A DNA stretch of 58,171 nucleotides from Crocinitomicaceae bacterium (lineage in GTDB: Bacteria; Bacteroidota; Bacteroidia; Flavobacteriales_D; Crocinitomicaceae). The stretch covers positions 29,458 through 87,628 of the forward strand of contig JABURP010000038.1 in NCBI GenBank assembly GCA_014762645.1, given 5' to 3'. Both the position numbers and the translations under genes were made by a program. The notes beneath the pieces were generated by a model. That model made no database searches and was not told the origin of the DNA. It saw nothing but the letters and a program-made list of their open reading frames with translations. Positions 23,923-35,100 of this stretch are shown one piece after another. Position 1 is the stretch's first letter. Every line of letters starts with the position of its first letter.

Positions 23923-24669
23923 TTACAAAATACTTTTTGGATAAGTTGACTTATCGTATAGATTAATTTTATTGATAAAAAAGATATAATACCCCATTGT
24001 AAATACAGCAAATGAAGAGAAAATGTGCCACATAAAATGAGTTCCTTGCGGGAGAATATTTGGAAAAGGATTAGGGGTAGGATAATCAGATGCCCTACAT
24101 AATAAAGCCAGGGCAAGGAATAAAAAGGTCAGCACCACAAATCTCACTCTATAAAACTTGGTCTTAAATAGAATGATGAGTATTGGTGTAAGGAAGCATG
24201 CTCCCGTAAAGAAGTACCCCAGGTTCGGTGCTATATCGGTATTTTCAGCCGTCCTCATGATAATACCAATTAGCATAAACGCGGCAACATAAAACGCAAA
24301 GACTATGATAATTCCGAAATACCACCTCCTCACTACTCTTGTCCACAAATAGGTTGACAGCAAAATACTCATGGCCATAGCCGGCATAAAATCAAGGTAA
24401 AGGAAAATTGTTTCTGCTCTAAACGCATGAAAGAGTGTCGAACCTAATCCATTAAGAAATAACAAAGGAAGTAAAGCGACAATGATCAGATTTTGCCGGT
24501 ATTTTCCACGTAATTTCCAGATCCAAAAAATTACCGGAATAAAGAAAGCCAATGAGGAAAATGCGTTCCAGGGTTCCCGTATCATACAATCTGCATGAAA
24601 TTCATGGTACATAGGTCCGGGATCCATGATCAAAGAGTCTCTTACTGCTATTTCAAGGCTGTCCAGCAC
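23923..24669 (-). CDS. CREST-superfamily (alkaline ceramidase-like) membrane hydrolase
   Basis: The protein has about seven membrane helices and the CREST/ceramidase motif pattern. REPWNAFSSLAFF follows the N-terminus, then S77 and H81 in GSTLFH, D93 in YLDFMP, and H211 and H215 in HFMWH. In alkaline ceramidases and PAQR-type proteins, equivalent Ser, Asp and three His residues bind zinc for lipid amide hydrolysis. A bacterial member could act on sphingolipids or other amide-linked lipids of Bacteroidota, but that is inference. The start is probably the GTG at 24669; an ATG at 24627 is an alternative. It is divergent from the YdeI-like gene. Confidence 0.7.
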   Translation of the reverse strand: MLDSLEIAVRDSLIMDPGPMYHEFHADCMIREPWNAFSSLAFFIPVIFWIWKLRGKYRQNLIIVALLPLLFLNGLGSTLFHAFRAETIFLYLDFMPAMAMSILLSTYLWTRVVRRWYFGIIIVFAFYVAAFMLIGIIMRTAENTDIAPNLGYFFTGACFLTPILIILFKTKFYRVRFVVLTFLFLALALLCRASDYPTPNPFPNILPQGTHFMWHIFSSFAVFTMGYYIFFINKINLYDKSTYPKSIL

Positions 24670-24713
24670 GTGTCAAAGATAGTTAGTCTATCATGTTGAG
24701 CCTTCTGAATTGA

Positions 24714-25274
24714 TTGAAAAAAAACGATATTTACAGAGAACTTATTCACAATATGGATTACGAATTTAAAGGCAGTGTCGGATTTATAGAAGACGACACA
24801 TTAATGTGGAATTACCGGATTATGGTGCCTGATGCAATAGCAGATCAGTTTAGAGACACCGACAAACGAATAATATGTACAATAAATGATTCAGAAGTTT
24901 TGCACTGTGCATTAATGCCTCATGGTGATGGGCGCTTTTATATAATGACAAATAATGCTTTCAGAAAGAAATATGGTATTCACAAAGGAGATGAAGTGCT
25001 TGTCAAATTAAAAAAAGACACTTCTAAATACGGAATGTATGTACCGGATTTCTTTGAGGAGTTATGTTATCAGGACCCTGAAGGATCTGAATATTTTCAC
25101 CAATTGACAAAAGGGAAACAACGCAGTTTATTACATATAATTACAAAAGTAAAGAGTGAGCATAAACAACTTGAAAAAGCACTGGTTATATTCGACTTTC
25201 TAAAAAATATGCATGGAGAATTAGATTACAAAGCCCTAAATGAAGCGTTTAAGAACAACCGCTTCAAGAATTAA
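24714..25274 (+). CDS. DUF1905/YdeI-like protein
   Basis: The N-terminal ~95 residues resemble DUF1905 (MDYEFKGSVGFIEDD, MWNYRIMVPD, GDEVLVKLKKD). The C-terminal half resembles the YdeI/OmpD-associated helical domain (FEELCYQDPEGSEYFHQL, KGKQRSLLHIITKVKS). Proteins with this pair are linked to bacteriocin or antimicrobial-peptide tolerance in some bacteria, which is family-level knowledge only. The frame starts with TTG at 24714; the ATG at 24753 would still keep the whole DUF1905 domain. It is convergent with MgtC, with a four-base overlap of stop regions (25271-25274). Confidence 0.72.
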   Translation: MKKNDIYRELIHNMDYEFKGSVGFIEDDTLMWNYRIMVPDAIADQFRDTDKRIICTINDSEVLHCALMPHGDGRFYIMTNNAFRKKYGIHKGDEVLVKLKKDTSKYGMYVPDFFEELCYQDPEGSEYFHQLTKGKQRSLLHIITKVKSEHKQLEKALVIFDFLKNMHGELDYKALNEAFKNNRFKN

Positions 25275-25741
25275 TCCTTATCATTTCGGTGTTTGTACTT
25301 TCTATAAATCCAACGAAACACATAGTTTATAACTAATCCCAGTAAGGCTACACCAACTGCAAACACATAGAGTTTCATACCCACACATATACCAAGGCAT
25401 GCAGAAAGTAAAATAGTAGCTGCTGTTGTAAGATATTTGACCGCTTCTTTTGATTCGCTTTTGATCACCGTACCTGCACCAATAAAACTCACCCCAATTA
25501 CAATAGATTGGATTATACGAACAGGATCTGCTTTAATGACATCTCTCGTAAAGTGAAGATCAAAGTCTACAAGTAATTGTCTGGAAAGCATTACGATTAT
25601 TGCAGCTGAAGCTGCTATAACCATATTTGTTCTTAACCCGGCAGGCTTTCCCTTTGATTCCCGCTCAAAACCAATAACACCACCCAATACAGCCGCAATA
25701 AGAACATCCAGGAGACTCCATAATTGATCAATATAACTCAT
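25271..25741 (-). CDS. MgtC/SapB family membrane protein
   Basis: The short (156-residue) protein has four or five hydrophobic helices and the family signature GGVIGFERESKGKPAGLRTN at residues ~20-39, plus IGVSFIGAGTVIKS at about 77-90. MgtC proteins modulate membrane ATP synthase or growth in low Mg2+ in some pathogens; many bacterial members have no known role. Only the N-terminal membrane domain is present, with no C-terminal ACT-like domain. It is convergent with the YdeI-like gene and 49 bp upstream of the adhesion operon's last gene. Confidence 0.85.
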   Translation of the reverse strand: MSYIDQLWSLLDVLIAAVLGGVIGFERESKGKPAGLRTNMVIAASAAIIVMLSRQLLVDFDLHFTRDVIKADPVRIIQSIVIGVSFIGAGTVIKSESKEAVKYLTTAATILLSACLGICVGMKLYVFAVGVALLGLVINYVFRWIYRKYKHRNDKD

Positions 25742-25790
25742 GGCAAGTGTTTCTTAAAAGTTACGAAGAAATTTTAAATCAGGATGAGCC

Positions 25791-28082
25791 TTAATAGATT
25801 CGGATTTCAGCACGTCTGTTTAACGCATCATTGTTCTCGTCTACCAGCTGTGTTTCTCCATAAGCGTTGACAATAAACCTATCTTTTGGAAGCCCTTTGC
25901 TTACCAGGTATTCCACTACCCAGTCACCTCTTTTCTCAGAAAGAATGAGGTTATACTCATCAGAGCTACGGGCATCTGCGTATGCATTTACCTCTACTTT
26001 CAACGCCGGATTAGATTTTAAGAGGTCGTAGAGTTTTTTCAGTTTACCGAGATCTCTACTTTTTACATTACTCTTATTTGAATCAAAATAGACAACAACC
26101 AAATCATAATTTGTTCTAATAGATATATTTATACCCAATGAATCCTCCTGAACCTGAGTTAAATTATTTTCTGTATCAAACCCAAGTGGCTTGAAAATAA
26201 AGTAATCATTTTGACCTCTTCTGAGCTGGGCAATTTTCTTACCATTACGATCAAAAATGTAAAGTGTAAAGTCATCCAGATCAAAGTTTTCCTGATTCTC
26301 CTTCATTTTGAATAGTAGATTATCTCCTACCGGTAAACTTCTAAACCTAAACTTACCTTCCTCATCCGTGACTGTTTCTTCTATCAGAATACCTTCCTCT
26401 GTATACGCCTGTACAGTAAGACCTTGTTCAAATTTGGTGTCTATATTTTTATATTCAAAATAACCCGAAATTGTTTTTGTTTCAAGCTCAAATATTTCAT
26501 CCGTCTCCTGCATGACGGCCAATGAATTAGAGAAAGAAGGCTTTAGCTTGCGATAAGTGAATGTTCCTGATTCATCACTTTTTAATTGCGCAACTACGTT
26601 TCCTTTTTTATCAAAAATCAACAAAATCAAACCTTCGTTGTCTTCCGGTACGGTAAGAATATAGTTTTGGTCCATATCCAACTTTCGAAAATCGAAGTTC
26701 CCGTTATCATCCGTAAACGTTTGAAACTTCATTTCACCGTCTTCGTCTACCAGCAATACTTTAAGTTGATTCGGATATTCCCCAGGGTAATTTTCATAAA
26801 CAAACTGACCGGTAAGGTGTCCCTGATTCAACTTCAAATCAACCATATCTTCAGGAATCAATGCCAGCGTTCCACCTCTGTCATAACCTAACTTTTTATA
26901 GGAGAATGAACCGTTTTCATCAGAAACTAATTTTGTAACAGGATTACCGTCTTTATCATAAATCGTTAGATAAAGATCCATTTCTGTTTTAGCTTCAATC
27001 CTGTAATCTCCTTCATAATCAATATTGCTGAATTTGAAATTACCGCTATCATCCGTAGTTGTTTCCAGAATGATGTTGTCATCATCTCCTAAGATCATAA
27101 TATCCAGACCCGACGCAGAACTATTGATGGTTCGATAGGTGAATTTTCCTGCCAATTCATTGCGAACGGTCACCTTCTTTTCCATGTCAAAGTAGTAGAT
27201 GTCGTCATTACCAGATGAGTTATTGGAGTAAAAACCCTGGGTCATTCCGGAATTTACATACAGACCAAAATCATCTTCCGGGCTATTTAACCCATACACA
27301 GGCTTGGGTCCTTCCTGTGGTTGTGAAAATTGTTGCCAGTACACATCCAGTCCTCCTTCTCCTCCAGCCTTATCAGAAGCATAAAAAATAAAATCTCCCA
27401 CCACACACGGAAAAATTTCATTCGAAGTTGTATTCACGAAGTCAAGACTTTTTGGGGATGACCACATACCGCCCTTTAATTCAGAATAATAAATGTCCTT
27501 ACCGCCATCTTTACTCATGTCAGAAGCGAAGTACAATCGTTGGTTTTTAGAGTCATACGAAGGATGCCCAAAGGAGTGATTAATATCATTAAACGGCAAA
27601 CGCACAGGAGTTTGCCATGTTCTACCATCTTTTACACTCATGTAGAGTTGCGGACGGTATTTCTCTTTCTTTTTGCGCTTTTTCTTTTCAACTGTTTGAA
27701 CCTGGGTAAAAAACATGGTATCGCCAGTAACCGACAAACACATTGGACCTGTATGATTGTCTGTCATGAGTCTATTTGAAACCAGCTCAATGTCTTTGAT
27801 CTTCACGTCCGGACCTAAAGTTCCTTTTATCTTTCCTTCAAAAATATTGAGATGCCCTGCTCTTTTCCAGTTATTTTCACCCAGGTTGTGCATGTCGTAT
27901 TCACGACCAGAAGTAAAGTAAAAAGACTGTCCTGAAACGAAAGGGCTAAAATCACTTAAACGGGTATTAAGGTTGTCCACTTTAGCAGGCGTACATTCAA
28001 TCACAACTTCAACGATCTCATACGTTTGTGAGAAGCATTGAAATGACACGAGGATTAATAGTGATTGAAGAATTCTGATCAT
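25791..28082 (-). CDS. OmpA-family protein with PD40 propeller and carboxypeptidase-regulatory repeats
   Basis: After a signal peptide come a PD40/WD40-like propeller (residues ~45-280; for example SFGHPSYDSKNQRLYFAS and GDFIFYASDKAGGEGGLDVY) and then three ~110-residue repeats (about 290-640). Each repeat alternates TDDSGNFKF-type turns with a YDKDGNPV-LVSDENGSFSY unit, like carboxypeptidase-regulatory/SdrD-type beta domains. The C-terminus is a complete OmpA peptidoglycan-binding domain (~660-763; YFDSNKSNVKSRDL, then NAYADARSSDEYNLILS). Proteins of this type sit next to PorP/SprF in gliding or T9SS loci and can link envelope complexes to peptidoglycan. It starts three bases after the PorP/SprF stop. 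Confidence 0.87.
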   Translation of the reverse strand: MIRILQSLLILVSFQCFSQTYEIVEVVIECTPAKVDNLNTRLSDFSPFVSGQSFYFTSGREYDMHNLGENNWKRAGHLNIFEGKIKGTLGPDVKIKDIELVSNRLMTDNHTGPMCLSVTGDTMFFTQVQTVEKKKRKKKEKYRPQLYMSVKDGRTWQTPVRLPFNDINHSFGHPSYDSKNQRLYFASDMSKDGGKDIYYSELKGGMWSSPKSLDFVNTTSNEIFPCVVGDFIFYASDKAGGEGGLDVYWQQFSQPQEGPKPVYGLNSPEDDFGLYVNSGMTQGFYSNNSSGNDDIYYFDMEKKVTVRNELAGKFTYRTINSSASGLDIMILGDDDNIILETTTDDSGNFKFSNIDYEGDYRIEAKTEMDLYLTIYDKDGNPVTKLVSDENGSFSYKKLGYDRGGTLALIPEDMVDLKLNQGHLTGQFVYENYPGEYPNQLKVLLVDEDGEMKFQTFTDDNGNFDFRKLDMDQNYILTVPEDNEGLILLIFDKKGNVVAQLKSDESGTFTYRKLKPSFSNSLAVMQETDEIFELETKTISGYFEYKNIDTKFEQGLTVQAYTEEGILIEETVTDEEGKFRFRSLPVGDNLLFKMKENQENFDLDDFTLYIFDRNGKKIAQLRRGQNDYFIFKPLGFDTENNLTQVQEDSLGINISIRTNYDLVVVYFDSNKSNVKSRDLGKLKKLYDLLKSNPALKVEVNAYADARSSDEYNLILSEKRGDWVVEYLVSKGLPKDRFIVNAYGETQLVDENNDALNRRAEIRIY

Positions 28083-28085
28083 TAG

Positions 28086-29009
28086 TTACAGATAGCGTGG
28101 TGAAATAGTCTGTTGGTTTTTTAAGTTAAAATCAAATCCGAGAAAGACTTCATGTGATCCTTTATTATAATTCCCTAATTTATCATAATTCCAATCATAA
28201 GCATACCCTACACGCATGAAGTCTGTAATATTTATCTCTGTCAGGAACACAATATTTGAAGTATTTCTCAAGGAGAGTCCAAACCACACCCGTTTATAGA
28301 TCAGTGCAGATATGTTTAAATCAACATTTAATGGTGCTCCAAAAACAGCCTTTACGAGAAACGAAGGTTTCAGTATGAAATTTCTTTTAATCTCCCATAC
28401 GTATCCTGCGTTCAGCATAAAATGCCTTTTCAATGCCATGTTGGTGACAACGGAATCTGCGTAATCATCAAAATTGAACGTGTGTTTAGTCAAGTGGTTT
28501 GCCGACAGACCTGCATAGAACTTGGTCGCGTAATAATACATTCCAAAATCAAAGCTTGGAACCATAGCAGATTCGGTTCCGCCGATATCCAGTTGATCAT
28601 TATCTTCTTTAAAATTCAGCTGACTTCTATCTAGAATAGTATTGTAAATACCAGCACGTAAACCGAATGCCAGCTTACTTTCTTTAAATTTAATAATGTA
28701 CGCACCTGTTGCACCGGCCATAATATTTCTGGAGGGACCAATTTGATCATGTGCGAAGTTCACGCCCCACGCAATTCCGGATTCACCAGCTGGAGCATGC
28801 ATTGCAAACGACTGTGTTTGTGGCGCACCGGGCATACCTACCCATTGACTTCTGTGCAATAAAACCATGCTGTAAGATGTTCTGGAACCTGCATACGCCG
28901 GATTAATGGCAAATGGGTTAAACATGTACTGGCTGTAAATCGCATCTTGTTGTGCAAAAGACTGACAACTTAATACAATAAATATGAATAATACGATCTT
29001 TTTCATCAT
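28086..29009 (-). CDS. PorP/SprF family T9SS outer-membrane protein
   Basis: A signal peptide (MMKKIVLFIFIVLSCQSFAQ) is followed by QDAIYSQYMFNPFAINPAYAG, the classic start of PorP/SprF proteins. Amphipathic beta strands then alternate to the C-terminus. SprF in Flavobacterium is needed for secretion of the adhesin SprB, and PorP is part of the Porphyromonas T9SS; members act as outer-membrane partners of T9SS cargo with CHU_C tails. The gene lies between a giant CHU_C adhesin gene and an OmpA-family gene on one strand, the expected SprB-SprF arrangement, so it probably helps export or anchor the upstream protein. Confidence 0.92.
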   Translation of the reverse strand: MMKKIVLFIFIVLSCQSFAQQDAIYSQYMFNPFAINPAYAGSRTSYSMVLLHRSQWVGMPGAPQTQSFAMHAPAGESGIAWGVNFAHDQIGPSRNIMAGATGAYIIKFKESKLAFGLRAGIYNTILDRSQLNFKEDNDQLDIGGTESAMVPSFDFGMYYYATKFYAGLSANHLTKHTFNFDDYADSVVTNMALKRHFMLNAGYVWEIKRNFILKPSFLVKAVFGAPLNVDLNISALIYKRVWFGLSLRNTSNIVFLTEINITDFMRVGYAYDWNYDKLGNYNKGSHEVFLGFDFNLKNQQTISPRYL

Positions 29010-29142
29010 CCTAATTCATGGGTCTTAATCAGCTATTTAACTGCTTAATCGCCGATCAAAGATAAATAAATATGTTCCTTTTACTACAACCTTAACGAAA
29101 TCATCTTTACAATCAATTGTTGAATTCGTTCTGATCAATTAT

Positions 29143-32100
29143 TTACTTCATCACCTGTACCCAACCTGCCTGGTTTCTGGTTCCCCCTACTTCGACCACA
29201 TAGAAATAGGTGCCCGCCGGAACTGGTTTATTACCATTATTGGTTCCATCCCAGAATACGGTTGAATTATCATAATTTATCAATGTTTTAAGTTTATCTC
29301 CCCAGCGATTATAAATATATACCTGATTCTCTGGGAAACCTTCAATACCATCAATAATCCAAATATCATTAGTTCCGTCATTATTTGGAGAAAAGGCATT
29401 ATAAGTTTCCACGTAACATGAATCTTGAGGAAGAAGAACAACATCCAAAGTATCAGTCACAGCACAACCATTAACATCTGTTATTATCACGATAAACTCC
29501 TCAGAAGCATTAATATATGCAGAAGGGTTAGATAATGTTTGGTCATCTACAAGTTGTTCTGAATATTCCCAGTAGTAAGAATTACCACCAAAAGCCTCCA
29601 GGATTATGGTTGATCCCATACAAACGAACATGTCCGGTCCTGCGTACATTCCACTTAAATCCGGTGATAAATAATTCACGGAGTCTGCCTGGCTTTTACA
29701 GCCATTAGTATCTGTAGAAGTCAAATAAATATAGTTATCACCGGTAGCAATACTTAGTGGTGTAAACGTGGTTCCAGTAGCCACCGGGTTTGTCAGGGCA
29801 GGATCAGTATACCATTCGTACGTTAGGTTCACATCCGCATTTGTAGAGAGTGGTTCAAGCGTGTCATCAAGGCAATATATTGTCTGTGTTGCATTGATAA
29901 CCGGTGCGTTAGGCTGTGCGAGCATTTGTACATAATTCGTATCGATTCCCGCGCAAGTTCCCTGAGTAGTATAAACTACACCATACTGACCCGGCATACC
30001 AACTATGGCACCGGAAGCGGTATCAATTACGCCATTACCCAAAGTTAGCGACCATGTTCCGCCCGGTGTAACGGTAGTTATTGTTGGTGTCGTTCCGAAA
30101 CAAAAATCCGGATATGTAAAGCTCGGATCATCAAAATTAGCGGCAGTTACCGTTATGGTATCCTTTTCTTCACATACACCAACGGTATAAATTACATCAT
30201 ACGAATTACCAACGGTTGTATTTGACAGAACTCCTGTCAGTGAATCAATTGTGGCAGTACCGGCACCCGGTCCGAGATCCCACCAACCACCAGTGGTTGC
30301 TACAGAATCATATACAGCTGTATTACCAGGGCAAAAATCACTGAAGTAAAACGTTTCATCCACCACATCATTTACTTCTGTAATTTCAACATTAACTATA
30401 GATGAATAGCATCCTAGCGTGGTATCTGTAAGAACTAGTCCGAGTGTATCAGCGAATAAGCCTCCCAGACTTATAGAACCTCCATAATTTGTTCCTGAAT
30501 CGTAGGAATATTCATAAGCCCCTGTTCCGCCTGCTCCATTTGTTGGAATCGTATCGAAAACTACTGCTCCAACACCCATTCCACAGGTATCAGGGAATAC
30601 TTCATAATCAAACGGCAAAGGAGGACCAGCTTGCAGGGTAACATTTTGCGTAAGTACACAACCGTTCAGATACATAGCACCAACGGTATAACCACCCGGC
30701 AATAATCCGGTAAGTGTGTCTCCCTCATTCCCATAGGTCGACGTTAAGAAACCATCAATTGAAAAATAATACGCCTCAGGTGCAATAATTTCAATTTGTC
30801 CATCATTTGCTCCCAAACAGGTTTCATCAATAGTAGTTGGCAAATTGAACACTGGAGGGTTGGTAACAGTGTCTTGCAAAGAGAACTCCGAGGTGTTTCC
30901 AAGTACACCCGTAATTGTAGCTGTAATAACGGTACCTACTGGCAATACCTGCCCCAGGTCTATTGCAATGGTATCATAAGGTGATCCTGGATTGAAGATG
31001 TAATCTCCCAGATAGATTTCTCCTTCTCCATATCCTGATGGATCAGGGTTTGGATTTTTATAAACCTCAATGTGATATCCGGCAATCATGTTAGATGCAT
31101 AAAATTTAAAGCCGATATGCGTATTGCCACTACTGCCACAATTCCACGCGGATATGATTTCACACCTGTCTATTTCACCATTGTTTGCAAAAACATTGTT
31201 GTTGGCCGTGTCAATTGGTAAAACTGTATGATCTCCATTTATATCAATTCCTTGATTGGTATTATTATAAATACTATTTCCACCTACTACGGACCCGTAT
31301 GTATTATTCGCTATACCGAAGGTTGCTATTTCCACACCACTATTACAGTTTGTAATAACATTCATTGAATCAGAACCTGGTAAAAATGCACCAATCCAGG
31401 TGTTGTCTCCACCTTTTAATGAAACTCCAGCACTATCGATTGGAGCTGGGGAACCATCAGGTTTAATTCCAATACGGTTTCCAAGAATGGAATTCTGTTG
31501 TGCAGCTGCGATTAAGATACCGCTGAAACTGAAATCAGTAATACTATTCCCCTCACCAGGAAGACCTCCTCCGATTACATTCTTTTTTGCATTTGTTTGT
31601 ATGATTACACCAAAATTGGAATTGTACGTTGTTGATTCGTCAATCCCGAGACCAATAAAATTACCAGCCACCTGATTTGAATCTGTTCCTGCATCAGTTA
31701 TTATTACCATATTCGGAACATCACCTCCAATAATATTTTTCTGAGATGGAGTATTACCACCGATCAAATTAAATTTTGCACTATCACCTATATAGACATT
31801 TACGATTCCATTAGGATAACTGACATTTCCGGATAGATCCACCCCGAAAAAGTTACCTGCAACGGTATTACTTTCAGCACCAACACCCAGAATTCCAAGT
31901 CCAGCATTTGTATTTCCAGAGATAACATTCAAACCTGTCACGGTATTGTTAGATGCTCCGGGACCTAAAGCAATTCCATTCTGTTGGTCATTCACACCAT
32001 TAGTAACAGAACCTTGACCACCAAGATGATCGTTACCTATAAAGTTATTCTGGATAGTATTATTTGAAGAGCCTTCAATATAGATTCCTGTAGTGTTATT

Positions 32101-35100
32101 ATCCGTAATCACATTTTCAAAACCATTTCCTGAAACACCAATAGTGTTCCCGTTAGAATTGTTCTCCAGGTAAATGCCTTCCATAGTATTCCCCAAGTAA
32201 GAATCATTGTCCTTTGATAAACCAATATTATTTCCAGAGATCGTGGTGTTTGTTGCACCATCCAGGCGAATTCCTACATCACTACTAAAACAAATTACAT
32301 TACCTTCTTCGGCCAACCAGTCACCACCTATATAATTGTTATCCGAACCTACAATCATGATTCCTACCCCATTGGATGTACCTCCAAACACCTGATTTCC
32401 GGATGCTCCGGTTCCCAGAAAATTGTTCCGAATAAAGTTCCCGTTTGAATTGTTTTCTAAACCAATCCCCAACCAGGTATTGCCCGAAATAACATTTTGT
32501 TCATTCAGTGCAGGATTTCCAATATAGTTGTTCGTTGCCTGGTTTAAATAAATGCCTATCAGGTTGCCAAGTGGTGTTTGTCCGTCAGCCAAAATTCCAA
32601 TATTGTTAGAAGACAGATTATTTGAAGTAGATGAAATAATCACGACCCCAGTACTATCGTTTCCACTGATAATATTTCCTTCTCCAGCTGTCCCGCCTAT
32701 CGTGTGGGAACTACCACCGTCGATCACAATTCCAAACGAATTCCCTACAATTGGGCCGATTTCATTGTTTTGAACGTTGTTATTAGATGTATTCAAAATG
32801 GCTACTCCGGTCTGATTACCTGAAATTAAATTTTCATTACCTGCACCTGCGAGTCCTACATAGTTAAACTGGGCACCTGCATCTATACGAACACCGACAG
32901 TATTAGGAATACTTGCAGTTTCGGCAACATTTAAACCGATTGTGTTTCCTAAAACTTGGTTGTTGCTGCTCCCTGCCTCAATTATACTTACACCAATTAT
33001 GTTACCTGATATTACATTTCCTTGATGAGGGTTTGATCCACCGATTGCATTTGCACTCCCGCCATTCCGAATCATAATACCGTCTATCGCATTAGGTACA
33101 GCTGTCATCCCAGAAGTATCAGTACCTATGTAATTATTATATACAAATTGATTGGAAGCGCCGAAAATCTCAATTCCTGTTCCGTTACCACTAATGATAT
33201 TGCCTCCGGCAGAAACATCATTACCGACATAATTGTCTGTTCCGGCATCAGCTTCAAACCTAACTCCAACTGCCTGAACGGCTGGAGCGGTAGCCATGTT
33301 CGTAGCTTTATTAATTCCTATGTAATTGGCTGATATAACATTGTTGTTGGCACCTGTGCTTATCTGAACTCCATACGAAGCATTATCCATGATCACATTA
33401 CCGAAAGTACCCGGAGGCACCTCTCCAATTGTATTGTTAACACACGTGGCACCAGATAATTGAACTCCATTGAGTTGGTTTGAACCCAGACCTACCGTGT
33501 TTCCTAAAACGGAATTATTAGAAGCGTTGTCAATTATAACTCCAGTTTGTACATTACCAGCAATCACATTACCTGCCTGATCAAAATCACCGCCTATTTC
33601 ATTTTCACTCGCTCCCATTGTAACCTGAACACCGATTGGTTGAACATTTAGCGGACTGCCTGCATTATTAGGCCCTATGAAGTTGAATTTTACTTGATTG
33701 GTATCAGAATTTTCAATTATTATTCCACTACCTGAATTACCTGATATCACATTTCTAAAATTAGGATTACCGGATGATGCACCAATTAAATTGGCATCTG
33801 CACCATTTGTCAAACGGATCCCAGTCGCGTTTCCTGCTGGATTCAGTCCATCAGAAGACATCCCAATAAAATTACCAAAGATCGTGTTGTCGTTTGACGC
33901 ATCCAAAATAATGCCTTCAAGCGTATTATTGGAAATAATGTTGTTATAAGCTGAACTGGATGAATTGCTGCCACCAATACTGTTTGAACTTGAATTCAAC
34001 GCACTTATACCAATGTTGTTTGGCCCGGCATTGTCACTGGAATCTAAACCGATTCGATTGCCTAAAATAGTGGTGTTGGTGACACTATTCATTCGTATAC
34101 CATCATTCACACAATTAATAATAGTATTGCCGGTTGCTAAATTTACGTCTCCTATTTGCGTACCTGTTGGCCCATTTAAAAGTTCAATGCCATTTCCATT
34201 TTGGAAAGCTGCTGATCCCGAAATTTCACCTATGTAGTTCTGTCTAATAAATGTGTTGTCTGCTGTTCCAAAGACATTTATACCAGCAGTTCCACTGCCT
34301 ACAATGTGATTTGGTGTAAGTACACCTATTTGCGTAGCATCCGCATCCGTAATATGAATTCCATAAACAGCATTGCCGGCAGCATTTCCTGCACCATCAA
34401 CTCCTATTCTACAATTGTCGATCATGCAGTTATCTGCCAGGTCTGTATTAATCTCAATTCCGTCTTCAAGGTTATTGGCTATAATATTCAGGTATGCTGT
34501 GTTAGATGAACCAACCATTACACTAGCTGCTTCAATATAAATTCCGTCAAGGTTTCCCATACCAGCAAGGCTGTTGTTCACTCCTACTCCAATAAAATTT
34601 CCATCAATTACTGTATTTGAGGAAGTAACATTGATACCGGAAACCGTACTTGCACAGATATAGTTCTCTAAAGGAGATAAGCCACCTATTTGAACCTGGT
34701 GCGTGTTTGTTACAACAATTCCCGTTTCATTAGGCAGTGGAGACATTCCGTTTAGCGTTGTACCAATTCTGTTTGTGGTAATTTTAGTTCCCAAACCTGA
34801 TCCCTCCAATCGAATACCCGCAGATCCAACACCACTGTGAGCGCAAATTTGGTTACCTGAATTGGTAGCAGTACCTCCTATTTCAGTATCTGCACCATTA
34901 ACAACCAGAACTCCATTATTTAAGTTACCTAAGGGTGCTGTTCCATTGACATCCGTTCCGATCATATTACCATATACTGTAGTACTTGAGGAACTAGAAA
35001 TGAAAATACCTTCTGTTAGGTTACCACTAATAATATTTCCTTCACCTGTTGCTATATCCCCACCAATGGTTATTGTACCGCAAGCTTCAAGATAGATTCC

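Noticed and set aside
23889-24116. 75-residue frame inside the CREST gene
   Set aside because: A shadow of the membrane-protein gene in another frame; the CREST frame has conserved motifs.
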